The notes under the pieces were generated by a model, which saw only the letters and a list, made by a program, of their open reading frames with translations, did not search any database and was not told the DNA's origin. Below, in pieces: positions 53,661-64,000 of a stretch of DNA of 64,000 nucleotides. Source of the DNA: Symsagittifera roscoffensis (taxonomy: Eukaryota; Xenacoelomorpha; Acoela; Convolutidae); assembly GCF_963678635.1 (NCBI RefSeq), contig NC_087064.1, positions 16,981,802 to 17,045,801 of the forward strand, read 5' to 3'. Numbering within the stretch: the first letter of the stretch is position 1; every line of letters begins with the position of its first letter. The position numbers and the translations under genes are program-made.

Positions 53661-56517
53661 CTGATAACAGATTAAACCCTACTCGATGAGTTTTCCCCAT
53701 GCCGAATTATGAATACATTTATAAGAACCATTCTATCTTGCCTTCCTTCCATTTTTGTTCCGACCCCATTTGAGTAAGGAGGAACTTTGTCTTCTAGTGT
53801 TTTTGAGTTTTTTTGTGCCGACCGTTGAAAATGGGGAGGCACTTTCTATTCCGGTGTTTTAGTTTTTTTTCTTTTCTTTTTGTTTTCTACGCAAATTCAG
53901 ATATCACAAATAATCATCGAGCATGGTCGAGTGATATATCATATTAAAGCCCTTATAATCGTGATTCAAACTTCATTTTAAAAAAAATTCCGAATGTCGA
54001 GAAAGACCGGTTTGAAATTTTTGATTTTTTATCTATTTTTGAACGAGTAAATTTTCGAACGAGTAAAATTTTAAAATTTAGACTAAAACACTTAATTTTA
54101 CTAAGAGAAAAACTAGTTTTTGAAGGTTGACTTAGCTCTACAAAAGCTTCAAAAAAATTCTTCCAAAAATAATTATAATTTTAGTGCAAAAATTGGGGGA
54201 AAAAATTTTAAACAAATTTCGAAAACTTTTTTCATGTTTCTTATTTATTCAATTTTAGAAGCCTATTGGATTCCTTTATGCCCAATTCACTAAATTTCTA
54301 CGCTTTCGTATAATTTTATCGTCACACTACGTACCAAAAGACATTAACTTGAAGAAAACAGAGAAAAGCTTTTTTTCCCGAAGATGTGGCCGGAACATTC
54401 TCTGCTACTTGCAGAGCAAACGGCTATGCTTGTTTCTTTTTTGTTTTTCACGCAAAATCAGGACTCACCAATAATCATCAGAATGGGTCGAGTCATGTAC
54501 CAAATTGAAGCCCTTTCAGTCGAGATTCGAACGACGGTTTCAAAATGTTTTCTCAAAACCGAGAAAAACTGATTGAAATTTTTGATTTTTATTTCATTTT
54601 TGAGCGAATAAAGCGAGCACTCATGTTTAAAAATCCTGAGTTTAAGCCCTGAGAACTCAATTATACGCAAAGAAAATTAGTTTATATAGTTTCTTAGCGC
54701 CCTATTGGGAATCAACTTCAAAAATATTCAATAAATTTTCTGCAAAAAAATTTGAATAAAAAAATTGAACGTTTTTTTAATCTTTTTTGATTTTATTTAG
54801 CTTTTTTAGTATGTTTCTACAACAATTTTTGTCTAAATTTCCTATTTTACTATGGCTGTCGAATATGCCTAAATTATAGTTTTACGTCAGAATTTTTTAT
54901 CAAACCATGCAGAAAAACACTAATTAGAAAAAATTATTTTTTTTTGTAGTTTCTTAGAGACTATGGTCGAAACATTCTGTGCTACTTGAAGTTTTTTATT
55001 CCAAAAAGGCGCTAAAACACTCAAAAACAACTAACGGAAAATTAAGATTTTTACGTATTAAGTTAAGCTATTGTAAGCTTTTAAGCCATTAAAACAAGCT
55101 ATTGTAAGCCTGCTCCGAAACCGGTTTTTTTTTCGACACTGGAAAGATTTTTAATGTCACTCAAATCACGACTGTAAGGGCTTTAATATAAAATATCACT
55201 CAACTCTCTCCGATGAGTATTGGTGGTAGCTGAATTTGCGTTGAAAAAAAAAAGAAAAAAAAACGTAAACACACCCGAATACAGAGTTCCTCCCATTTTT
55301 CAAAGGGTCGGAACAAAAAAAGATTATCTTATAAGATAGCAAATCGAGGTAGAGTGGTAAAATGGTAATAACACGGTTCACCTGATAGAATAATTTGAAG
55401 TTTTACTGAACCGTAAAAACGACTATTTTCAATTTCGAGCAGATCGAACGAAGCATACCTATGCATAGCTGTGACTGGCACCCATTCAATCACATGGCTG
55501 AGGACGAACTGGGGGTGCTGTTTAACATGTTCAACCAGACGGGTTCGGTAGATGATGTCATCTTCTGTTCTGTTGCAGCAGATGAGACAGGCCTCGTTGC
55601 CCAAGGGGAGGAACTTGTCCAGTAGTCCCATCATAGGAGTCACTCCAGTGCCACCCACCAGCATCACCAGTCTCCTCAGATTGTACCTATCAATAATTAT
55701 CAAAAATTACAGCTTTTGTCGAAAGAAGAAAAAACTTGAATCAAAAATTGTAATTTTTGAAACAAAATTTTCACAGAGATCGTTTCTTTGTAAAACTTTT
55801 TTTTACTTTACGTTCTTTATAAAGTTTTTCGGATATTTGCTGATATTAACTCCTCGGAAGTGTTATGAGACGTTTGACCCTGATTGTGTTATTTAAAAAC
55901 AGAGTTGAAGTTGCACTTCGCATACACAAGCAAAAAATATGACCGAAATAGCTACTGGGAAAAACTGAATGATTAAAACTTTGAGTCTACAAAATTTCTT
56001 AAGTGACGCACGCCAATTGTGAGTCTACGTAATTGGTAAGTGACGCAAGCCAATAATGACGCATTAGCAGTACCAGTCAATCTGAAAAAAAAAGAAATTT
56101 AACAACTAACATGCCTTAATTTATAGAGCGGACGCATTTTAACTAGTATAAGAAAAAGTTCATTAAAAACATCCGACCCTACTCAGGTTTGAACCCTCTT
56201 CTTTGGTTGCGGGTCTCCTTCCCTACCTCTACGCTACAGATCCATGATACCTTGGAAGCCAAAGTGCTGTTTGTAATATCATACTATCACACAAGCTTTG
56301 CTTGTCTAAAGACGAAGTACAAACCTAGTTCCCTTCATCTCGACAAATCCCTTTCCGAGGTGATCAAGATGAGACACCGGCCCGTAGCTCTTCACCATAT
56401 CCCCCTTTTTGAGCTTGTCCAGCATTTGGGTGAATTTGCCCCCCTGTGGATTGATGGAAGATTTCTGGTAGATCTTGATTGCAAAGAACAAGTCGCGCTT
56501 GTCATCTCCAACTTTCA
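53489..56517 (-). CDS. Cytochrome b5 reductase-type flavoprotein, C-terminal three exons (CYB5R4/Ncb5or-like)
   Basis: Exons 56517-56325, 55686-55459 and 53660-53489 join in frame (phases 2 and 2) and end in TAA. The ~197 residues cover the end of the FAD-binding barrel (DLFFAIKIYQK, GGKFTQMLDKLKKGD) and the NAD(P)H domain: LVGGTGVTPMMGLLDKFLPL (nucleotide loop), NRTEDDIIYRTRL (very like the NKTEDDIIWRSQL of CYB5R4), then ARKDDMVFLCG and a C-terminal GYHRSQFINF. Such enzymes move electrons from NAD(P)H through FAD to cytochrome b5 or a fused b5 domain. The usual Pro after CG is replaced: CGRWSW. The first exon seen starts in phase 1, so 5' exons with the RxYS FAD motif lie to the right or outside the window; I did not find them. 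Confidence 0.85.
53752..55320. mobile_element. 1.57 kb inverted-repeat DNA element in the reductase last intron
   Basis: Ends are TTTTTGTTCCGACC at the left and GGTCGGAACAAAAA at the right, followed inward by ~180-240 bp of inverted homology (AGGAACTTTGT / ACAGAGTTCCTCC, AAGCCC and TCGTGATT blocks). The left arm has a duplicated terminal segment (53,755 and 53,818). No transposase frame seen, so non-autonomous. It fills most of the 1.8 kb intron. Confidence 0.72.
55459..55686 (-). CDS. Reductase exon n-1
   Basis: 228 nt, acceptor TATTGATAG, donor GCATAG|GTATGC. Encodes RYNLRRLVMLVGGTGVTPMM through SHVIEWVPVTAMH, the first half of the nucleotide-binding domain. Confidence 0.88.
56171..56244 (-). 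mobile_element. tRNA-derived SINE segment in reductase intron
   Basis: Minus strand: TCTGTAGCGTAGAGGTAGGG (A-box-like), AGGGTTCAAACCTGA (B box), and TCCGAC end. Good T-arm pairing, poor anticodon arm; not a functional tRNA. Confidence 0.58.
56325..56517 (-). CDS. Reductase exon n-2
   Basis: 193 nt, acceptor TTTGTTCCAG, donor ACTAG|GTTTG. Encodes KVGDDKRDLFFAIKIYQKSS through HLGKGFVEMKGT, the last strands of the flavin barrel. Confidence 0.85.
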
Positions 56518-56791
56518 CTGGAACAAACTTTTACCATTATTTTTTTCCATTTCTTTTATCGGCTGATGTGGATTTTTAAGGCTGAGGCTGCAAACTCTTC
56601 ATAACTCTTTAAAAACTGATCGAGATAACTTTGTTTTTTATAAACTATCAGAGCCAGATTCTGTTAGCTTTGACTGCGTGGTGAGAACAAATACGATACG
56701 AGAGAACATCCGGTAAAACTGGACAAGAATACCATGCTGCCGTGCTTGCTTGAAATCTGAAGCTTCATGAGCTACTTAATAAAATGTATAT

Positions 56792-56850
56792 ACAGAGGTG
56801 AAGCAGCGCTTCGCAAACGCAAGCGAGAAAACGATAAGAATCAGCTCTGA
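56792..56850 (-). mobile_element. SINE-like dispersed repeat, variant subfamily
   Basis: ACAGAGGTGAAGCAGCGCTT, CGCAAACGCAAGCGAGAAAA, AAGAATCAGCTCTGA; matches the unit at 6,239. Confidence 0.58.
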
Positions 56851-56859
56851 AAGGTGAAA

Positions 56860-56910
56860 CACAGAGGCGAAGCTGAGCTTCGTACCACTTGCCATACACA
56901 ATAAATCTCC
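56860..56910 (-). mobile_element. SINE-like dispersed repeat, standard subfamily
   Basis: ACAGAGGCGAAGCTGAGCTT, CGTACCACTTGCCATACACA; adjacent to the variant unit, the same pairing as at 6.1-6.3 kb. Confidence 0.58.
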
Positions 56911-56919
56911 AAAAATCAA

Positions 56920-58150
56920 AAGATAATGCTGCTCCAACGTAATTGAACTTTGTTGAAAAATCACGTAGGCTAAAAAATCACGAATTTTTTTTTGCAAATG
57001 TTAAAGAAATTAGTTACCTTCAAAACGAAAAAAAAAAAAGGATTTGGGCTTAACTCTATCCATTTCTTTCTAATAAACAATAGATGAAAACGATAAGAAA
57101 ACATTTCAATCAAAAAACTGAGATACCAAAAAAATCCCCAATGTACTCGAAATCAGCTCATTAAATCTTGCAACCAAATAATCTGCATATCTAACAAGAA
57201 CAATCGGGGGTGAAAAGCCGTATCCGCTAATTGCTGTATTATAAGACCAAAAAAAAAACGAAAAACAAAATTTCGAAAACACGAATGCAACGATTAAAAA
57301 CAATTGACACAGAAAAAACTTGCTAAAAATCTGAAAAAAAACTCTGAAAACCTATGAAAATAACCCAATTACATCAAGAATTATCAATTATGAATACTAT
57401 TTGCAACGGTAAAAAATCTAGATCACAGAAAAAACATTTAAAAAACGCGAAGAAAGGACTTCAATCAGAAAGACACATTACTTTGCAGACAAAACAATCA
57501 AGTCAATCTTGCAAAAAAAAATCTGGAAATTTATCTTTTTTTTGACATATTAAGACAATACGTTAAAACATCAATTTCAATCGATTTCAAATAAAGTTGC
57601 TCGAACCTAAAACACACTTAAGTAATTAAAACTTAAACTAGTTTCACGCACTTTTAGAGCAAAAAAAATCAGAAACCCTGTATCCGAAAAAAAAATGGAA
57701 ATTTTTTGCAAAAAAGAATTCCAGCAGAAAAATTCAAAAAAGTTTTAATTTTAACAAAAAATTTTGGCGCCTATGAAAACCAGAAAACCATGAACTATAT
57801 TTAACCTCATGAAAATGAAGAAAAAAATACTTGAAAAATTTATCAAAAAAACTACAAAATTAATTACCGGCAAGTCAGTCGACAAAAATTGGGTCGAAAT
57901 CAATAAAGCCGGCAAAAAACTTACCTTTAAAAATACTTTAGCTGTAAACCATTCAAAGCTAACAGAATCGATTCAATCAATGAAGCCAGCTTTTGAATTA
58001 CAGCTGTTAGACGTGCAAGTTGGGTACAAATAGAGATGCATTTGGAGATGACCACAAATTTCAGTCATCCTGAGGACAAAGTTGTTTAGGGGAAAAAACT
58101 GTAGTAAGGGCTTATCGCAAGGGTAATAAGAAAAGTTAGAATTAAACCTC
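56920..58150. other. AT-rich noncoding stretch
   Basis: No gene recognised. A 74-codon plus-strand frame at 57,809-58,033 (Lys-rich, no known motif) and a 63-codon one at 57,354 look like chance in A-rich DNA. Confidence 0.5.
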
Positions 58151-58167
58151 TAATCAGTAAAACTTTT

Positions 58168-58238
58168 GCTAAGAGTCGGATTCGAACCAACGACCTGGAG
58201 ATTCGGAGTTTCACGTGCTCGCATCTGCGCCACGGGCC
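58168..58238 (-). mobile_element. tRNA-derived SINE segment 1 of a pair
   Basis: Minus strand: GCCCGTGGCGCAGATGCG, CTCCGAA in the anticodon-loop position, and GTTGGTTCGAATCCGACTC, a perfect B box. Resembles a tRNA-Arg(CCG)-type ancestor, but the anticodon stem does not pair. Confidence 0.62.
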
Positions 58239-58340
58239 AATGAACTTATAAACACTAGCCACCAATGATGCTTTATATGCTAATAAATTAACAATGCTAA
58301 TCAGCAAAAATCACACTTAATATAAATAAAACTGTACTAA

Positions 58341-58405
58341 GTCGGGGCGTTGAACCTCTCCCAAGTAGCCCTAGAATCTCACGTTTTTTCCTCTGCGCCA
58401 GTTAC
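58341..58405 (-). mobile_element. tRNA-derived SINE segment 2 of a pair
   Basis: Minus strand: AACTGGCGCAGAGG and GAGAGGTTCAACGCCCCGAC. About 170 bp from segment 1 in the same orientation; each is followed by GCCACCAAT and a similar body (TGCTATGAAATATCCAATGC at 58,450, like 6,470). Confidence 0.55.
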
Positions 58406-58469
58406 CCTTGACTAACGTCAAACAGTAGCCACCAATCAGAAAGACAACATGCTATGAAATATCCAATGC

Positions 58470-59420
58470 TATAGATTGTTATTATAGCAAGCGCCACCAA
58501 ATGAGAACTTGTCTAATCGAGTTAGATTATTCGCCAGATCACTCGTGTTATTCATGAATGAGTTAAAGTAAAAACATAGACCGTGAAAGTACATGCGTCA
58601 GTGTAGAGAATTTTTTCAAGCAAAAGAATCAAACCAGTTTTATCGACACAAACTTTTTTAATCAATCAATTATAATTGAAAGGGTTTTATTACGGTACAC
58701 CACAAATTATATTTTGAGACCTTGTTTTTAGTGGAAAAAAGCACTATAAAACAAAATTTCTCTCCATTTCGTGGTCGCAACAATGAATCAGAACAAAAAA
58801 CATTCTGAAAATTCAAAAGAAGTAATTAAGCATTGATACGTCATTTTTTGCAAAAACCAAATAGTTCTACCTTGACAAACTTCTGACAAAACTAATTTCT
58901 GACAAAAAAAATGGGATACCAAAAATTTATTAAATGAAGTTTCGATTAATAATAATAATTTAATGTGTATTATAGGGAACCTACATTTTAAGAACTAGAG
59001 TCTGTTTATTCACAGAAAACTTTTTTTTACAAACTCTGACCATTCTTGAATTAAAACCTTCGATTTAGCTTGGTTTCTCACGCCGCCGATAACCACTTTA
59101 AGGCCACAACTCTGTCGATTCATGAGATGATGGCGCATTTTCTTATTTGTCAAAGAAGAAGTTCGATTTAACTTCATAACAGTTTCAATCCATGCAAGTT
59201 AACTTTTTATTGTTTTACTCAACGCTGAAATTATTCCATACAATAGTACGCCCGAAATCCCAACTAACTGCTATATCTGTATGTTGAAGCGCAACTTCAG
59301 CCAGATACATCAAAACTTAAAGCAAAATAAATGAAAACAAGAGCTTTACAAAATCCTGGTAATCGCTTTTTGATCAAACATTAAACAGTATAAAATTACT
59401 ACTGAAAACTAGATATGTTG
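58470..59420. other. Noncoding stretch before LINE relic
   Basis: AT-rich; I see no gene, tRNA or clear repeat. Confidence 0.45.
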
Positions 59421-59429
59421 TTGTAAGCC

Positions 59430-60860
59430 CCCAAGGGACGCGTCCGGCATGCTCATACCGAGTCCTAGAAGCTGTGTTCTTGGAACAGTTAAAATGTGTA
59501 AAGTGGTGTGTGGGAAGTACAGTGGGGGCAGTTTGGAGGGAGATTTGGGTCTTATCCGATAAAGTAAGTGTTTAGGAAGGGACTATCACCGGACCTCGAT
59601 TAAGCAAGGGACGAGATTCTTCGAGATGTTTGAGTGACGGTACTTTCGGGGGAGGTGCATCTGCAATAGCCTGCTCCACACTTAGAGTCGGTATTTATTT
59701 TAAAACCGATTTTTAATTTTAGGAGGGGAAAAATCCAAGTTCATTAAAAACGTTTAAAACGGTAAAACATGCATTAACTGAGTCTTGGAGGATGATTTCA
59801 ATTATGGGACTATAGTGTCGGATGGATACTCCGGGGAGTTTGGGTTGATGGTGATAAGGAATATATGTTTTCAGTGTAAACTGCGCAGATAATAATTGAT
59901 GATGGTGAGCAATATTTAAAAATTTACATTCTGAATGCCAATATTTTGGGGAACTCATTTTGTACAACCCGTACAACTCTTTATAGTGCGGGGAGCGGTG
60001 TTTTCAACTACTTCCAGTTTGTTCAAAGACGTACAACTGGCGGCATGGGTCCATGCTGGGCATGCGTAATCTAAAATTGGTCTACCAAAGCCTTGTAGGT
60101 TACCATTAGCGTCTTTTTAGATTGACCCATTTTGTCCCCAATAGTCGTTTGCGTACCATTGTAATTTGACTTCGTGGGTGATAATGGCGCATCATGAACG
60201 TAAAAGTAGGTGATAGGACTGAGCCTTGAGGGAAACCTGTGAGAACAATCCTAGATGTTGAGAATGCATCCCTAAAAAGTGTCTTCGCTTGGTGGACACT
60301 AAAATAGTTAAATAATCATTTGGCTGAGTTTCTTGGTACGCTGGTATCATGAAGGAGATCCAGGAGAGTTCGATGACAGACCATGTCAAAAGCTTTAGTT
60401 GAGTCGAGCGTGGCCAAAACTGTTCTAGTTGGTGGCCTTTATTGTTTAAAACCGTCATTCACAAAAAAAAATCGAGGACTGATATATCCGTAGTGGTTGG
60501 ATCCATCTGTAGAAAGCCATCTATCGAAAATCTCTGGTCGAATTTCGGTAGATGTTTGGCTAGGGTAGGATGAAATAACGATTCTTTAACTTTCACAGCT
60601 GGGCTTGAAATAGATACCGGTCGGTTATATCTGACGATTTGAGGTCTTTATTTGGTTTAAGAAGGGGAACCACTTTTGAATTTTGCCATATTTGAGATAT
60701 GATGTTGAGAGAAAGAGAGAGGTGAAAAATGCGTGTTAAAACATTAATAGCTACCGGACCGATATGTTTCAGATGAACCGTGCATAGACCGTCTGGTCCT
60801 AGGTCTTTTGACGGCTTCATTCTTTGAATACAGTTCTGTTTTACCAAACCTAAAACCAAA
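59430..60860 (-). mobile_element. Degenerate LINE reverse transcriptase relic (Jockey/CR1-like)
   Basis: Read on the minus strand across several frames: SKDLGPDGL, PLLKPNKDLKSSD, YNRPVSISSPAVK (finger region), DSTKAFDMVCHRTLL (motif A), GFPQGSVLSPTFTF (motif B), then a C-terminal stretch with HHQLLSAQFTLKTYIP. Stops and frameshifts interrupt it, so it is dead. The YADD box is not found. The family assignment is by motif style only. Confidence 0.82.
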
Positions 60861-60869
60861 TCTCAAACC

Positions 60870-61130
60870 AAACAACAATAGCCTGTTACTGTACAAGCAG
60901 CAGAGAAAGTTTCGAACATCGTATTAAAATACAACAAAAAATTTTTTTCGAATTAGTGTAGTTTTTTTCAGCGTGTCTGATAAAAAGATCTGAAAGAAAA
61001 ACTGAAACTTAAGAAACTTCAACAACCATAGAAAAATAGGCCAATTTGAAAACAATTTTCGTAGAAACATAACTAAAAAAAAACAAGTAATCAAAAAAAT
61101 TTTCAAAAAAATTTAAATTTTTTTGTAGTT
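60870..61130. other. Noncoding stretch
   Basis: A/T-rich with homopolymers; nothing recognised. Confidence 0.4.
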
Positions 61131-61134
61131 TTTT

Positions 61135-61385
61135 TGAACTTTTTGATTCCAAAAACCGCTAAAATTCTAAAAAAGACTAGTTTTTTTAACACTGAAACTT
61201 TTTCAAAATTTTTAAAAGTAGTTTTGAATCACGACTGTAAAGGTCTCAATATGATATATCAATCAAATCTCTCCGATGATTATTTGTGGTAGCTGATTTT
61301 GCGTGGAAAACAAAAAAAGAACCAAATTAAAACACACTCGAGTATAAAGTTCCTCACCATTTCTCAAATGGTCGGAACAAAAATC
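61135..61385. mobile_element. Solo arm of the same inverted-repeat element
   Basis: Resembles the right arm at 55,090-55,320: AATCACGACTGTAA, TCTCTCCGATGA, GTGGTAGCTGA, AAGTTCCTCACC, GGTCGGAACAAAAA. No partner arm found nearby. Confidence 0.65.
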
Positions 61386-61389
61386 GATA

Positions 61390-62835
61390 ATAAGACCAGG
61401 TGGATTACCTGACTAAGCACCAAAAAACTACATAAAATCATGTGTTATGTACAGCAGTTTGTATATACGAATATCCAAAATAGTTACTTTTGACAGGCAT
61501 TATAAATAATGCTATTTTAAACGCAATCTACGCATTCAGAGCAAAAATATGATAATGATCTTTTTTCATTTCACAGATAAAAAATATATCCATGAATTTG
61601 CTTAATTGAAGCGGAAAAGCAAAATTACAGAAATGAAAGTCTGCTGGAAATATCCAAGCATAAGTGTCGAAGTAACAAAGAACGAAGAACTCAATTGAAC
61701 GCGAGCTCAATCATGAAATTTCAGCTGGGATATGCTACTGCTCGATGTCGCAAAAAACACGGAGGTAACTCTGCTTGCTATATTTCCAGACCGTGTTAGC
61801 GGAAAATAAGAAAAAATTATCTTTTGTGGTGACCCCGAAACATCGTGGACAATCAAAATTTCGATTAGAAGACAGTTTTTTATTCAAACCATCTTTGTAA
61901 TTAAACCAGTCAATCCAAACATAAATGTTATTAAATTTAATTGCTTCTTAATGTGTTGAAAAAGTTGCAAACAATAGCCAATTTTTTCTAACTTCAAGGG
62001 TTCATAATTTCACAAAAAGAAGAAAAAATTCTAGCCTATGACGAAACACAAATCAAGCTAGCGCAAAATCAGTTCGCGTCTTTTTATGTTTCCTGTGATT
62101 TGTCGAAATTAAAATATTTGGCAGCTTTTTTGAAAAGGCGCATCCTTGCAGCTAAACTTAATAAAAGCTAAAGAAAATACCTTGACTCGCAATTAAAATA
62201 ATGTCTAATAGACATTAAATCTCAGGAAACTGTACTGATGGTAGCACAATTGATTAAATTTACGGCCTGACAAACCCTCTAGGCAATGTTTTCGGGCCGT
62301 AAATTCAGAAACCACTGAGCAAAGCGATCGGTGAATTCTATCAACTTCATTCTATTCATGTTGATTCATCTGGAGTTGGACCAGCTTGTATGTATAACTT
62401 CCATTTAAGCAAACCTTATTAACTTCGATCCCTTCATAGATGCCTCGTCAAAAAATAATCAATTATTCAGGTGGGCATCATTTCACTAAAAAAACTAAAA
62501 AATATTAATAATAAAATAATAACTTGTTTCCAAACGATATCTAGTTACAGAGTTATTTATAAAAAAATTATAAATACATATTGGAATCGTTTGCAAAACC
62601 CCATCAAGCCAGCACCGCCCGTTTTCAGGTGTCTCATTAAGCGGAGAACAAAAAAATTAGTTAATTTCTCCGATCCAATTCAGTAAACATTTATTGAACG
62701 TAAAACCTCTTTATTCGCACCTTTAAACCATTCTCTTTATAAAAAATTAAATTTATTATTTATTATCTCGGGTAGTCTTTTCTACCCATAACCTAGAAAC
62801 AAACAGAAACAAATTCTACATGTTGAGCAAAAAAA
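61390..62835. other. Noncoding stretch between the two LINE relics
   Basis: AT-rich sequence without a gene I can support. Short frames such as 62,471-62,686 are not convincing. It may belong to an intron of the reductase gene if its 5' exons lie beyond 64,000. Confidence 0.4.
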
Positions 62836-62839
62836 ATGT

Positions 62840-64000
62840 CTCAAAGCATGCCCAATAAAACCGTATTTCCTAGAATGTAATTATCCAAAAATTTATGATT
62901 AAAACTATTCAATTGAAATCGAGAATCTCTATTCAAGAAATTGACCCAGGCGGGAAATAACTTTACAACAAAATTGAACATTTTTCTTATTTTAGGTGTA
63001 ATCGACGATCTGTTGAGTATATTTGTATTTATAGCTAACTTTTGATTTCTTTTTCTCTTTGAAAATATCACGTTTAACTCATGTTCAGTAATGCAGTAAT
63101 GGAATATCTCAATGGATCAACTTGGCATTCTTTTCGAATAATTTTCTCGGCTAATTTCAGAACTTCGTACGCAGAAAATTCTCTTACGGTATATATTTTT
63201 TTTCATGGAATATTTCAGTGATTGAATTCATCCTAATGTTTATAAAAAATTATTCTGATAAGCCTTTTGATTTTCATTTCCAGTTCTAACAGTTTGGTTT
63301 TGTCGGTATTTGCATAAAATAAAACTCCATATTGGATGATTGGTTGGACATCACTTTTATACGGAAATATTAATTGCTGTCCAAATAGAAACTTTCTCAA
63401 TTGAAAAAACACTCCACGGAAATGCAAAACATTAATTTTTACCTTATCAATATGTTGACGAAAATTCAATTCACAGTCAAGGTGAAATCTAAAATATTTA
63501 AAATCTTTTATTTGGGTATCAATTAAAAAACATTTGACAGGTCTTTTTGCAGTTTTTTTTTGGTCCAACAGAGGCTCATGGTCTTGGTTTTGTTGACATT
63601 TAGTGCTAATTTGTTCTTTTCTAACCAATCATTTACTTCAGGCAAAGCCGATTGATGTGCGAGAACAATATAATCTTTGTTGTTTGTGGATTTCAGAACG
63701 GTGTCATCTTAATCAGAACATTTCTGTCTTAAAAAAAGTTTGTTTCGATGTACTGATAGCGATTGTCAAGGTAGGATTCTAAGAGCTTTAAGACAGGACC
63801 TCTGAATCCCATATGTTCTAATTTTATTAGCAGATTAGAGTGATCAACTGTGTCAAAAGCCTTTGTTAGGTCTAAAAATGTATTCTGAACAGTTAGTTTT
63901 TTGTTCGATAGCAATGTTGAAACTTCTTCCAACAATATAAGGATGGTGTCAACAGTGCTCCTTTTTGATCTGAAGACAAACAGTGTTTCGGATGATACTA
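62840..64000 (-). mobile_element. Second LINE relic, running off the right edge
   Basis: Minus strand: SKRSTVDTILILLEEVSTLL, NTFLDLTKAFDTVDHSNLLI (motif A), then DWLEKNKLALNVNKTK, FRFHLDCELNFRQHIDKV (thumb region), QPIIQYGVLFYANTDKTKLL and RLIRIIF. A degraded C-terminal part continues to ~62,845 (VREFSAYEVLKLAEK). Motif B and the YADD box are missing between 63,730 and 63,650, consistent with an internal deletion. Different in sequence from the relic at 59.4-60.9 kb. Confidence 0.82.

Noticed and set aside
57809-58033. Plus-strand 74-codon Lys-rich frame
   Set aside because: Short, no motif, no splice partners, A-rich context; expected by chance.
58168-58238. tRNA-Arg(CCG) gene
   Set aside because: Good B box and CTCCGAA loop, but the anticodon and D stems mispair and a SINE body follows.

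Overview
The window looks like AT-rich nuclear DNA of an invertebrate animal. Genes are split by introns with GT/AG borders, and noncoding DNA is full of SINE-like repeats, LINE relics, small DNA elements and local duplications. The main gene encodes a giant titin-type muscle protein, so the animal has striated or obliquely striated muscle. I cannot name the phylum from sequence alone.

Layout, all genes on the minus strand. (1) 39,494 down to 1: a titin-family gene. I could trace 19 coding exons in which every donor and acceptor phase agrees, giving 6,693 codons; the 3' end lies beyond position 1. Exons 1-11 and the first third of exon 12 carry 25 Ig (I-set) domains. The rest of exon 12 and exons 13-19 encode about 3,600 residues of acidic, E/S/V/D-rich repeats with few prolines or lysines, standing where titins usually have PEVK-type spring. 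(2) 42,267-41,348: an intact two-exon cyclophilin A (178 aa). (3) 42.15-52.44 kb: three copies (A, B, C) of a segmental duplication that begins in the cyclophilin 5' region. Copy B carries a broken piece of cyclophilin exon 1, and every copy holds an array of imperfect 140-170 bp tandem repeats. (4) 56,517-53,489: the last three exons of a cytochrome-b5-reductase-type flavoprotein (CYB5R4/Ncb5or-like), with a 1.57 kb inverted-repeat element in its last intron. (5) 59.4-60.9 kb and 62.8-64.0 kb: two decayed LINE reverse transcriptases.

Intron 3 of the titin gene (11.0 kb) contains a 3.14 kb tandem duplication, six copies of a ~545 bp element with palindromic ends, and a 96 bp perfect-looking hairpin element. 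The 2.5 kb intron 12 is packed with SINE-like units.

The most novel-looking feature is the acidic half of the titin-like protein. It is built from short (~105 aa) and long (~380-411 aa) phase-1 exon modules, a 44-residue minisatellite, a ~110-residue tandem pair and repeated D/E-D-W motifs. Some of these duplications are recent enough that the flanking introns still match. Everything here was read by eye; exon borders rest on splice signals, frame agreement and domain continuity, not on transcripts.
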